A stretch of DNA of 5,525 bases, taken from positions 1 through 5,525 of the forward strand of contig CALGGJ010000074.1 in assembly GCA_937915745.1 (NCBI GenBank), written 5' to 3'. This DNA is from an uncultured Prevotellaceae bacterium. GTDB lineage: Bacteria > Bacteroidota > Bacteroidia > Bacteroidales > Bacteroidaceae. The notes under the pieces are model-generated. The model saw nothing but the letters and a program-made list of their open reading frames with translations. It searched no databases and was not told where the DNA came from. Below are positions 1 through 5,525 of this stretch, piece by piece. Position 1 is the first letter of the stretch; the number at the start of each line of letters is the position of its first letter. Made by a program: the position numbers and the translations under genes.

Positions 1-97
1 TCATACCGACGGAGGTATGAAATACCGTAGGAGCGTATCTGTATGTGAAACATATGCATGCGAATCTTGTGTAAATATATTGTGTGCAGCAAAATAT
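1..97. other. Left-edge intergenic sequence, no supported gene
   Basis: This stretch is AT-rich with small dyads: TCATACC (1-7) pairs with GGTATGA (14-20), and GGTAT (14-18) can alternatively pair with ATACC (22-26). A minus-strand frame opens at 59 and runs off the edge, but at 19 codons it has no recognisable features. I see no promoter consensus and no gene. Confidence 0.5.
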
Positions 98-141
98 GAG
101 TGCGCACTCACAGGGCTGCGAATGCGCACTCATTAAGTAAA
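98..141. repeat. Two 22-bp palindromic repeats, left flank
   Basis: Units start at 98 and 120 and carry GAGTGCGCACTCAC and GAATGCGCACTCAT, the same core and the same 22-bp period as the right array. Positions 97-110 form a perfect 14-bp palindrome. They lie about 50 bp beyond the 74-bp repeat on the 3' side of the large gene, matching the order on the right. Confidence 0.85.
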
Positions 142-160
142 ACGACATGATTGCTTTTTC

Positions 161-190
161 TGTGACATCACCGAGATGGATGTCATCACA
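161..190. other. Inverted repeat downstream of the phosphatase gene
   Basis: TGACATC (163-169) pairs perfectly with GATGTCA (179-185) across a 9-nt loop, and the outer TGTGA/TCACA can extend the stem with a bulge. It lies between the 74-bp and 22-bp repeats. No U-tract follows it on the minus strand, so I do not call it a terminator. Confidence 0.4.
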
Positions 191-197
191 GCACAAT

Positions 198-271
198 CAC
201 TTTGACTACAGTCTTAGTGTTTCACGTTCGGCAAAGCTCAATCGAGCTTGGCTTTGCTCTCACTTAATCAA
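198..271. repeat. 74-bp repeat, left copy (overlaps 3' end of phosphatase gene)
   Basis: This copy matches both right-edge copies at 72 of 74 positions. It covers the stop codon and last codons of the large gene and continues into the 3' untranslated region. The shared sequence extends 6 bp further on each side (192-277). It contains a perfect stem AAGCTC-AATC-GAGCTT (234-249) and an alternative outer pairing GCAAAGC/GCTTTGC (231-237 with 251-257). The variable positions are 239 (C) and 244 (G), which pair directly across the AATC loop. Confidence 0.95.
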
Positions 272-355
272 CACTTTTTTTCCGCCCACGATGTTGATAC
301 CAGGGCGCATGTGTGTATTTTGTTTTCCCGACAGGTCAAAGATTATGCCATCAGC
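260..355 (-). other. C-terminal type IX secretion-like sorting tail
   Basis: The last 31 residues contain DGIIFDLSGK, then PGINIVGGKKVLIK and the stop. This matches the pattern of the short C-terminal tails seen on many Bacteroidales exported proteins (F/Y-DLSG-R/K, PG-I-Y-I, then basic and hydrophobic residues ending in lysine), usually read as a Por/type IX sorting signal. Its last codons lie inside the 74-bp repeat that continues past the stop. Confidence 0.75.
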
Positions 356-3300
356 ATAATTGTCTGTTTCGTTGCTGCTGTGGGTGATTGCACCGATGCC
401 GCTGGCCTTGTCTTTGAAGAGCAGCATCTTGGCAACGGTCACTGTGGTGTCGTAGGTAGGCCCCTTGATACCGTCGAGGTGGGCATAGCCTTTGTCGGCC
501 ACCATCTGGCGGAGGTCGATGGTCCACACTCCATCCTCCACGGTGTAGTAGCGCTTGGCCCATCCTCCCGACGGAGTGATCTCGATACGGCCCGATGCAG
601 CCTCGTCGTTGGCATTGTATTTGCCGCCATCCACCTTGTTGAAGAAGAATCGTGGTGTGGCTTCGGTGACATACACAATGAGTCGGTCGTATTCGGAGAG
701 GTCGGCGAAGTTGAGGTAGCCCAGCGACTCGTCGCCATATACCGTCACGGCAGCTTCATCAATGTGGTAGCTGCAGGCGGTAGGTTCACCGGAGGTTGGG
801 TGTACATCGTCGTCCCAATGCTTGAACATGTCGGGTGTCAGGTCGGAATAACCTTCGCCCGATGGATATACAGGGTCGGGGGCGTCTTCCTGTCCGGTCA
901 TCTTCTTGTATTCCGATTCGCTCACCCACTTCCAGTAGGTTGCATCGGCTTCGGCCTTGAACACGAGGTTGCCTGCCGCATCATATGTGAGGCACCGGCC
1001 TGCTCCGTAGAAGTCGGCGTCGGCCTTGTTGTAGAAGCAGTAGATGAGCAGTCCCTTGCCCTCGACGTAATAGAGCGGGAAGACACCGTAGCCGTAGGTG
1101 GTGGTGGCGGTGAGGTGGTCGTCGGCGCGGCATGAGAGCATGGTGGTCTGGTTGTCGCGCTCGGGGTCGGTAAATTCGGTGGTGAAGCGTACTGTCGGGA
1201 ATGTGCGGCCTTCGGGGTCGGAGAATACGTTGCCGTTCTTGTCCCAACCTCCTTCATAGGTGGTCTCGGAAACGATGGTGAAGCGTACTCCCGTATCGTC
1301 GAGCTTGGCATCGGCATTGATGAACTTGCCTGCCTGCTGGTTGTAGAGATAACCCCTGCTGCCTGCTTCAGGATAGGTGGTCTCCTCTGGATTTTCCTCG
1401 TCCGGGTTCTCGTTGTCAGTGTCGATGTAGGTGAGTGTGAAATTGTTGAACACGCACCACACGAACACCGTGTATGCAGGTTGGTTGATTTTGATTGTGA
1501 GTCGCTTGTTGGCATCGGCGTAGGCATACAGCTCTACGCGGTATTTGCCCGAGTCCATGAGGGTCTTGGCCTGTCCTGTGTTATCGGGGTTAGCCGAGCC
1601 GGCAGCAGCAGAGTACCAGTCGGGTATCTGTGCCCAGTATTTGTCGTTGACCGAGATGTATGCGTTGGAGAGTGCGAAGCCTTTACGGCCAAGTGCGTAG
1701 CAGCTGGCATTACTGCCCTGACGCGAGAGGATGGTGGCCGTAATCTTGTACAGTCCAGCCTTAGGTACGGTGACAGTCTGGCTCACATATCCGTGCTTGT
1801 TGAAGAGCTCGCCGCCGTAGTTGCCGGCATTGTATGCCTGTGCGCTTGCTGCACGCGAGTCGGCCGGTTCGGTGAGTGGCCACGTGCTTGTGCTGCCCGA
1901 TGTGGCATTCTTGATTTGTCCTGTGAGGTTGTTTGTGGTGTATTTCGACAGCACAGACGACAGCTCGGCAAATGTGTTGGCGTCGGTCACACCTGCACGT
2001 CGGGCTGCTTCCATGTTGTTGTCAAACTGCAGCTGCTGTACAATGGCTTTCTGCTCGGCGGCTGTCTTGGCAACGAACTGGGTGGCGCGGTCGGCTGTGG
2101 TGGCCGTGGCAGAGAATACGCTGCCGCTCAGGGTCATGTACCTGCCGTCAGCGGCCCGCAGAAGGAGGCCGTCGTCGGTTGTCTCTACGGTCCACTTCAG
2201 GTTGGTGGCTGTCCATGAGCGGTCGCCGAAGCCGTCGTGTGAGATGCAGAGCCCGTTGTCGATGAACTTGATGAACTTGCTGCCGTCGGTATCGGTCGTG
2301 ATGGTTACAGGGAGTCCGAAGTTGTCGGCTACGGTGCGGACACCGAAGTTGGCTCCACGTCCGATGAATTTGTTGAGCAACGGAGCGTAGAGATAGAACT
2401 CTGTGGCGAATGTGTCAGGGGTGCGGAACGTGAGCGAGAGCGGAACATCTTGTGCCGCTTCACCATCGGGCAGTATGACACCACCGGCAGGAATGGTGAG
2501 GGTGTAGGTGGTAGCGGGTTCGAGAGTGGTGGAGGCAAATGTTACCATGAGTCCCTCGGCCTTCATCGTAATCTCCTTTGTGTCGCCGTCGGTGGTTCGC
2601 AGCTGGGCTTTGACACCGCTGGCTATCTTTGTCCCGACAGGGCAGGTGGCATATATGTCGGCCAGTGATTCGAAGTAGGAACCGTCGGTGGCAGCAAAGG
2701 CGAGGGTGCGCTTGAGCATACTGCTTTCGCCATCGACCATCACGTTGATGAAGTCGCGCAGTTCGATGGCCGACACGCCGAGTTTCTGTGTGATGAAGTT
2801 GAAGAAGTGTTCTTGCTGTGTGGCGCCCTTGGTGCTCTGAATGATGTAGTTCACGGCAGGGTCGATCTTGCTCTTATTGCGGTATCCGGCTGGTGACCAT
2901 GAGGTGAGTTCGTAGTCGTGATACATCTGGTCGCGTGAGAATCCGAGCACTCCCTCGATGAGTATGGCCAGCAATCCGGTGCGGTCGGCACCTACCTGGC
3001 AGTGGAAGTATGTAGGGCGTCCTGCCTTCACGTTGGTGATGAGGAAGTTGATGGCATTGCGCCAGTTGGTCACGTCGAGCTGCAGGGTGTTGTCGCTCCA
3101 TCGTGCCAGGTCGGCAAAATGGAATTGTACGCCGCTGCCCAGAGGCGAGGTTGTGGGTGTGCCACCCACGTTGTATGTGCTGCGAAGGTCGATTTCGGCC
3201 TTGATGCCAACTGCCTGCATACGTCGCAGGTCGTATGTGTTGATTACCTGGGTGCCGTTCATCTCGCTTCCGCGATACAGTTTTTCGTAGCGTATAGTGT

Positions 3301-4933
3301 TGCCGTCGGTGTTCACCCATCCGCCAAGGTCACGAATGTTGCTTATAGAGCTGGCTTTCAACATGCGCAGTCGTCCTTCGGTGTTGAAGTGTCCCTGGCT
3401 CACGAGAGAGTCTCCGGCTTCCACCTTATAATAATATGTGCACCCGGGCACGAGGTTGTATGTCTCCCAGAGTGTGATGCCTTGACGTATGCTTTGTGTT
3501 GTGGCATTGCTGAGGTCGCTGTTGTTGCTCAAGGTGAGTTTCAGGGCCTTGCCTGCGTTGGGCACAGGAATGACAACGGGTGCCGGTTGGTCGCGGCGCA
3601 CGGGTGGTGTCACGGTATATTTGCTGATTACCGACGGTGATGTCTCGGTATAGACGCCTGATGCCAGGAACTCGTGTGCGCGTATGTTTTCGAGGTTGAC
3701 ACTGAAGCTTATGTCGTTGTAGTCCATCGGTTGCCATGTGATGGTCTTAGCTTTTGACTGAAGCTCGGGGTTGTAATAGACGGTGGCATTGTATCCGCGT
3801 GTCATGTAGTTGCCTTTCATTGCGCCGCCGCGCCAAATGGCCGGAATACTATCGGGGCGCATGGCTCGGAGCAGCACGTCGGTGGCTTGCAGGGTTGTCT
3901 CTTCATCGACGGTGACGAAATAGCTCTCGCCGGCTTTGATTTCGCTCACCGGTACGAGGTGACCTGCCAGTACGTTTGCATCGTAAGTCTCGATGCTTCC
4001 CAACTGATACACTGCCTTGAATGCCGATGCTGTCTGTGTGGCATCCATGTCGAATGGTATTGAGAGTGTGTTGTAGGTGTCTGGCTTGAGCTGGATATCG
4101 GATGTCACGTTGGCATAGGTGTCTTCAGTGATGTTGTATTTACGTGTCTGCATCAGTTTCACATCCACGGCCGGTGTTCCGTAGTAGAGCTTGATGGCAC
4201 CGCACACAAACCAGTTGTTGGTTGCTCCCGACAGCAGTTTGACGCTGAGGCTTACGTTGCCGTCGTTGGCTAGTTCTGTGCGGAACACGTTCCAGTAGAG
4301 TCCCGCATCGAAGGCGGCCTTGGCTCCCGAGAGTGAGTTTGGTACGTGACGCAGGAAGGCACCCTGGCAGTCGGAGTCGGGGCGAGTCATCTGATAGCGT
4401 GCATCGTCCTGTATGTTTTTGATGCGTTCGCGCAGTGTGCCGAACATGAGATACACTCGTGTGAGGTCTTTGCCTGCCTCATACTGATTGAGCGAGCCGA
4501 GGTAGTCGGTGGTGCGATGAAAGGCTTGTACTTTCACTGTGTATTGTCCGGCCGGCATATCTTTGAGTGTATGTGCCACGGTGGCGTTTTGTTGGTTGTA
4601 GAATTCTTGCACATCCTGTGTCTCACCGATGAGCGGAGTGAGGTCGAACTGTCCCGATGCGGTGGTTCCGTTCTTGATGAGCTCTTTCAGCGCGGCCCAT
4701 ATCTTGGTGTCGTATTCCTGTTGCTCGGCTGTGGTAGCGGCCTGCAGGGCTTCATTCATGATGGCATCGAAGGCGGCATGGTCGGTGGCCTGACGCGCTA
4801 TCTGCTCATACACGCTCCATTGGCCAGGGGCGTTCTTGCGGGTGCTTTGGGCATGGATGTAGCTGTTGCCCAATCCCGACAGAATTAGTAATAATGTTAC
4901 AACTATCAGTAGTGATACTTTTCTGTGGTTCAT
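260..4933 (-). CDS. Large secreted multidomain protein with tyrosine-phosphatase-type (CX5R) catalytic domain and type IX-like C-terminal tail
   Basis: Protein of 1557 residues. Residues 1-28 look like a Sec signal peptide (basic MNHRK, then a leucine/valine-rich core, cleavage likely after IHA); no lipobox cysteine is present. Modules in order, boundaries approximate: helical segment 40-90; beta-sandwich 91-252; a module common in Bacteroidales exported proteins 255-445 (TLSIPFDMD, IKAGESYFV); fibronectin-III-like 455-520; tyrosine phosphatase 525-735 with IRDLGG (533-538), LYRGS (552-556), EIDLRS (580-585) and P-loop HCQVGADRTG (C645, R651); Ig-like 740-838; ricin/beta-trefoil-like 843-956; second copy of the N-terminal beta-sandwich about 1000-1170; acidic linker 1171-1187; second trefoil-like module 1192-1340; carbohydrate-binding-like sandwich 1364-1508; tail 1527-1557. 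The frame stays open up to 5101, but I chose the start at 4933 because it puts the signal peptide at the N-terminus; the upstream extension also overlaps the small ORF. Inference: a cell-surface or secreted phosphatase that binds glycans or proteins. The substrate is unknown; it could be phosphoprotein, phosphoinositide or another phosphoester. Confidence 0.93.
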   Translation of the reverse strand: MNHRKVSLLIVVTLLLILSGLGNSYIHAQSTRKNAPGQWSVYEQIARQATDHAAFDAIMNEALQAATTAEQQEYDTKIWAALKELIKNGTTASGQFDLTPLIGETQDVQEFYNQQNATVAHTLKDMPAGQYTVKVQAFHRTTDYLGSLNQYEAGKDLTRVYLMFGTLRERIKNIQDDARYQMTRPDSDCQGAFLRHVPNSLSGAKAAFDAGLYWNVFRTELANDGNVSLSVKLLSGATNNWFVCGAIKLYYGTPAVDVKLMQTRKYNITEDTYANVTSDIQLKPDTYNTLSIPFDMDATQTASAFKAVYQLGSIETYDANVLAGHLVPVSEIKAGESYFVTVDEETTLQATDVLLRAMRPDSIPAIWRGGAMKGNYMTRGYNATVYYNPELQSKAKTITWQPMDYNDISFSVNLENIRAHEFLASGVYTETSPSVISKYTVTPPVRRDQPAPVVIPVPNAGKALKLTLSNNSDLSNATTQSIRQGITLWETYNLVPGCTYYYKVEAGDSLVSQGHFNTEGRLRMLKASSISNIRDLGGWVNTDGNTIRYEKLYRGSEMNGTQVINTYDLRRMQAVGIKAEIDLRSTYNVGGTPTTSPLGSGVQFHFADLARWSDNTLQLDVTNWRNAINFLITNVKAGRPTYFHCQVGADRTGLLAILIEGVLGFSRDQMYHDYELTSWSPAGYRNKSKIDPAVNYIIQSTKGATQQEHFFNFITQKLGVSAIELRDFINVMVDGESSMLKRTLAFAATDGSYFESLADIYATCPVGTKIASGVKAQLRTTDGDTKEITMKAEGLMVTFASTTLEPATTYTLTIPAGGVILPDGEAAQDVPLSLTFRTPDTFATEFYLYAPLLNKFIGRGANFGVRTVADNFGLPVTITTDTDGSKFIKFIDNGLCISHDGFGDRSWTATNLKWTVETTDDGLLLRAADGRYMTLSGSVFSATATTADRATQFVAKTAAEQKAIVQQLQFDNNMEAARRAGVTDANTFAELSSVLSKYTTNNLTGQIKNATSGSTSTWPLTEPADSRAASAQAYNAGNYGGELFNKHGYVSQTVTVPKAGLYKITATILSRQGSNASCYALGRKGFALSNAYISVNDKYWAQIPDWYSAAAGSANPDNTGQAKTLMDSGKYRVELYAYADANKRLTIKINQPAYTVFVWCVFNNFTLTYIDTDNENPDEENPEETTYPEAGSRGYLYNQQAGKFINADAKLDDTGVRFTIVSETTYEGGWDKNGNVFSDPEGRTFPTVRFTTEFTDPERDNQTTMLSCRADDHLTATTTYGYGVFPLYYVEGKGLLIYCFYNKADADFYGAGRCLTYDAAGNLVFKAEADATYWKWVSESEYKKMTGQEDAPDPVYPSGEGYSDLTPDMFKHWDDDVHPTSGEPTACSYHIDEAAVTVYGDESLGYLNFADLSEYDRLIVYVTEATPRFFFNKVDGGKYNANDEAASGRIEITPSGGWAKRYYTVEDGVWTIDLRQMVADKGYAHLDGIKGPTYDTTVTVAKMLLFKDKASGIGAITHSSNETDNYADGIIFDLSGKQNTHMRPGINIVGGKKVLIK
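2729..3361 (-). other. Tyrosine-phosphatase-type catalytic domain (Y_phosphatase3-like)
   Basis: Residues about 525-735 carry the ordered motifs of the bacterial Tyr/dual-specificity phosphatase family related to Listeria LipA and mycobacterial PtpB: an N-terminal NIRDLGG, LYRGS, EIDLRS and the signature HCQVGADRTG, followed by a helix and YELTSWS. Cys645 would be the nucleophile and Arg651 the phosphate-binding residue, both intact. Family knowledge: LipA and PtpB have a lysine followed by aspartate in the loop (AGKDR). Here the lysine position is alanine (Ala649) while the aspartate (Asp650) is kept, which may change lipid-phosphate versus phosphotyrosine preference. Fold assignment comes from motifs only. 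Confidence 0.85.
4850..4933 (-). other. Signal peptide coding region of the large phosphatase
   Basis: Codons 1-28 give a short positively charged start (MNHRK), an uninterrupted hydrophobic stretch (residues 6-22) and a small residue at the predicted cleavage site (IHA followed by QS). This fits signal peptidase I and argues for export across the inner membrane. It also fixes the translation start at 4933, since starting further upstream would bury this segment 56 residues into the protein. Confidence 0.85.
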
Positions 4934-5021
4934 ATTTGTCAATAATGAGATAATGGTATTATTTTTACAGTTTGTCCTTGACTCTTTGCGGCTGTATGCA
5001 CGCCTTGCTTGAAAGCGGAAT

Positions 5022-5059
5022 TGCCCCTCCCAAATCCTTTGCCGGAACTGGAAGGGGCA
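5022..5059 (-). terminator. Strong GC-rich hairpin between the small ORF and the phosphatase gene (terminator or attenuator candidate)
   Basis: In the minus-strand RNA, UGCCCCUUCC (5059-5050) can pair with GGGAGGGGCA (5031-5022): ten pairs, one of them U.G, with an 18-nt loop. It starts 13 nt after the small ORF stop, where a terminator or attenuator would sit. No U-tract follows (AAUUCCGC comes next), so classic rho-independent termination is doubtful. It could instead be a 3' stabiliser or a leader structure controlling the large gene. Confidence 0.4.
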
Positions 5060-5072
5060 TACATACCCGAGC

Positions 5073-5225
5073 CTAAAACTCTTCCCAATCAGTGTCGTCA
5101 CGCTCAGGTGTCAATACTGGGCTGCTGTCGGCAGGAGTTGTTGATACCACGAGCACTGTCTGGCATAATGTGCCTGTAAGTAGTTGTGCCTCTGTCTGTG
5201 CGGGCTTTATATACTTCTTTACCAT
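5073..5225 (-). CDS. Small protein of 50 residues, KKYIKP-type, function unknown
   Basis: This ORF reads ATG to TAG, 51 codons. The product starts MVKKYIKPAQTEAQLL, has a mildly hydrophobic middle (LCQTVLVVST) and ends in an acidic, aromatic tail (ERDDTDWEEF). A basic start with K-K-Y-x-K/N-P and an acidic W/F-containing end is a pattern I recognise from many small Bacteroidales hypothetical proteins; I know of no proven function for them. The start is preceded by an A-rich leader (CATAAAACAACA), usual for Bacteroidetes, which rarely use Shine-Dalgarno sequences. It lies 139 bp upstream of the large phosphatase on the same strand and may be cotranscribed with it, although a hairpin sits between them. 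There is no signal peptide and no clear membrane span. Confidence 0.7.
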   Translation of the reverse strand: MVKKYIKPAQTEAQLLTGTLCQTVLVVSTTPADSSPVLTPERDDTDWEEF

Positions 5226-5272
5226 TGTTGTTTTATGATTTTTTGGTTATACATCATTTCTTTGGTTTCTGC

Positions 5273-5360
5273 GAGTGCGCACTCGCAATGCCGAGAGTGC
5301 GCGGTCGCAGAGCTGTGAGTGCGCATTCGCGATGCCGAGACTGCACACTCGCATAATTGT
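5273..5360. repeat. Four tandem 22-bp palindromic repeats upstream of the small ORF
   Basis: Units start at 5273, 5295, 5317 and 5339, exactly 22 bp apart. Each begins with a version of GAGTGCGCACTCGC; units 1 and 3 continue with xATGCCGA and units 2 and 4 end in TGT. Unit 1 with its flank (5271-5286) is a perfect 16-bp palindrome, while the others are degenerate. The array ends 47 bp before the small ORF start. It could be a protein-binding array, a cruciform-forming element, or the 3' tail of the upstream transcript. Confidence 0.9.
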
Positions 5361-5371
5361 TATTTCACAAT

Positions 5372-5445
5372 CACTTTGACTACAGTCTTAGTGTTTCACG
5401 TTCGGCAAAGCTTAATCAAGCTTGGCTTTGCTCTCACTTAATCAA
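5372..5445. repeat. 74-bp repeat, right copy 1
   Basis: This is a tandem neighbour of the copy at 5446, in the same orientation as the left copy. Variable positions are T5413 and A5418, giving the stem AAGCTT-AATC-AAGCTT (5408-5423). Next to it on the left is CACAAT (5366-5371), also shared with the left copy. Reading the minus strand out of this copy gives NTKTVVKVIVK and a stop. Confidence 0.95.
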
Positions 5446-5519
5446 CACTTTGACTACAGTCTTAGTGTTTCACGTTCGGCAAAGCTCAATCAAGCTTGGC
5501 TTTGCTCTCACTTAATCAA
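5446..5519. repeat. 74-bp repeat, right copy 2
   Basis: This copy directly abuts copy 1 and is followed by the first 6 bp (5520-5525) of a further copy or of the coding end that starts one. Variable positions are C5487 and A5492. In the minus-strand RNA they form a U.G pair, so the hairpin is kept. The minus-strand reading at the junction with copy 1 spells NTKTVVKVLIK and a stop. Confidence 0.95.
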
Positions 5520-5525
5520 CACTTT
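5508..5525 (-). CDS. Possible last codons of an upstream gene ending KVLIK (partial, runs off window)
   Basis: The last 18 bp read AAA GTG TTG ATT AAG TGA on the minus strand, identical to the last six codons (with the stop) of the large phosphatase gene. By analogy with the left copy, where the same bases are a true gene end, an upstream gene with a type-IX-like tail may stop here. The alternative is that the tandem 74-bp array simply continues and this is another non-coding unit, as it is at 5434-5451. Confidence 0.35.
   Translation of the reverse strand, partial: KVLIK

Noticed and set aside
1..59. Minus-strand frame opening at 59 (MHMFHIQIRS...) and running off the window
   Set aside because: It has only 19 codons, lies in a region full of short dyads, and has no recognisable protein features; it cannot be told from chance.
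198..271. Classic rho-independent terminator at the end of the large gene
   Set aside because: The hairpin is convincing, but on the minus strand it is followed by GCCGAACGTGAAACAC rather than a U-tract, so I report it as a repeat hairpin.
248..1135. Plus-strand open frame of 295 codons
   Set aside because: It is antisense to the well-supported large gene; its product is low-complexity, rich in V and G, without motifs, as expected from the reverse frame of a GC-rich coding strand. The other plus-strand frames (1481-2218, 1821-2390, 3002-3640, 4346-4888) are rejected for the same reason.
4934..5101. N-terminal extension of the large gene to the ATG at 5101
   Set aside because: It would put 56 residues before a clear signal peptide, overlaps the small ORF in another frame, and reads through the intergenic hairpin.
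5273..5360. CRISPR array
   Set aside because: The 22-bp units are directly tandem and their variable parts are only about 8 bp, so there are no spacers of CRISPR length, and no cas genes are seen.
4934..5371. Bacteroidetes sigma-70 promoter (TTTG ... TAnnTTTG)
   Set aside because: No exact TAnnTTTG was found on the minus strand upstream of either gene, so no promoter is called.

Overview
The window suggests a gut- or oral-type Bacteroidales bacterium (Prevotella- or Muribaculaceae-like). The grounds are a very large secreted multidomain protein built from modules typical of that order, a C-terminal tail of the type IX secretion kind (LSG...PGI.IV.GKKVLIK), no visible Shine-Dalgarno sequence before the gene starts, and a small 'KKYIKP'-type ORF of a kind common in Bacteroidales. 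This assignment rests on recognition of protein style; no database was searched.

Layout, reading the minus strand (all convincing genes lie on it). At the right edge (5366-5525) there are two complete copies and the first 6 bp of a third copy of a 74-bp repeat. Each repeat junction spells the end of a type-IX-like C-terminal tail, and the last codons of an upstream gene may run off the window here. Next come four copies of a 22-bp palindromic repeat (5273-5360), then a 50-residue small ORF (5073-5225). A 139-bp gap with a strong hairpin (5022-5059) follows. The rest is one 1557-residue gene (260-4933) encoding an exported protein: signal peptide, adhesive or carbohydrate-binding-like beta-sandwich modules, a CX5R tyrosine-phosphatase-type domain (HCQVGADRTG), an Ig-like module, two ricin/beta-trefoil-like modules, further beta-sandwich modules and the C-terminal tail. 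Past its stop lie another 74-bp repeat (198-271) and two more 22-bp repeats (98-141), in the same order as on the right. The leftmost 97 bp hold only small inverted repeats.

The small ORF plus the phosphatase gene therefore form a cassette bracketed by direct repeats. The three 74-bp copies differ at only two positions. Those two positions pair with each other in a hairpin and read C-G, T-A and (in the minus-strand RNA) U.G. The repeat starts inside the coding end of the big gene and carries tail-coding remnants, so gene 3' ends and intergenic structure appear to be copied together. I see no transposase, recombinase, tRNA, rRNA or CRISPR array, and no Bacteroidetes-type TAnnTTTG promoter upstream of either gene.
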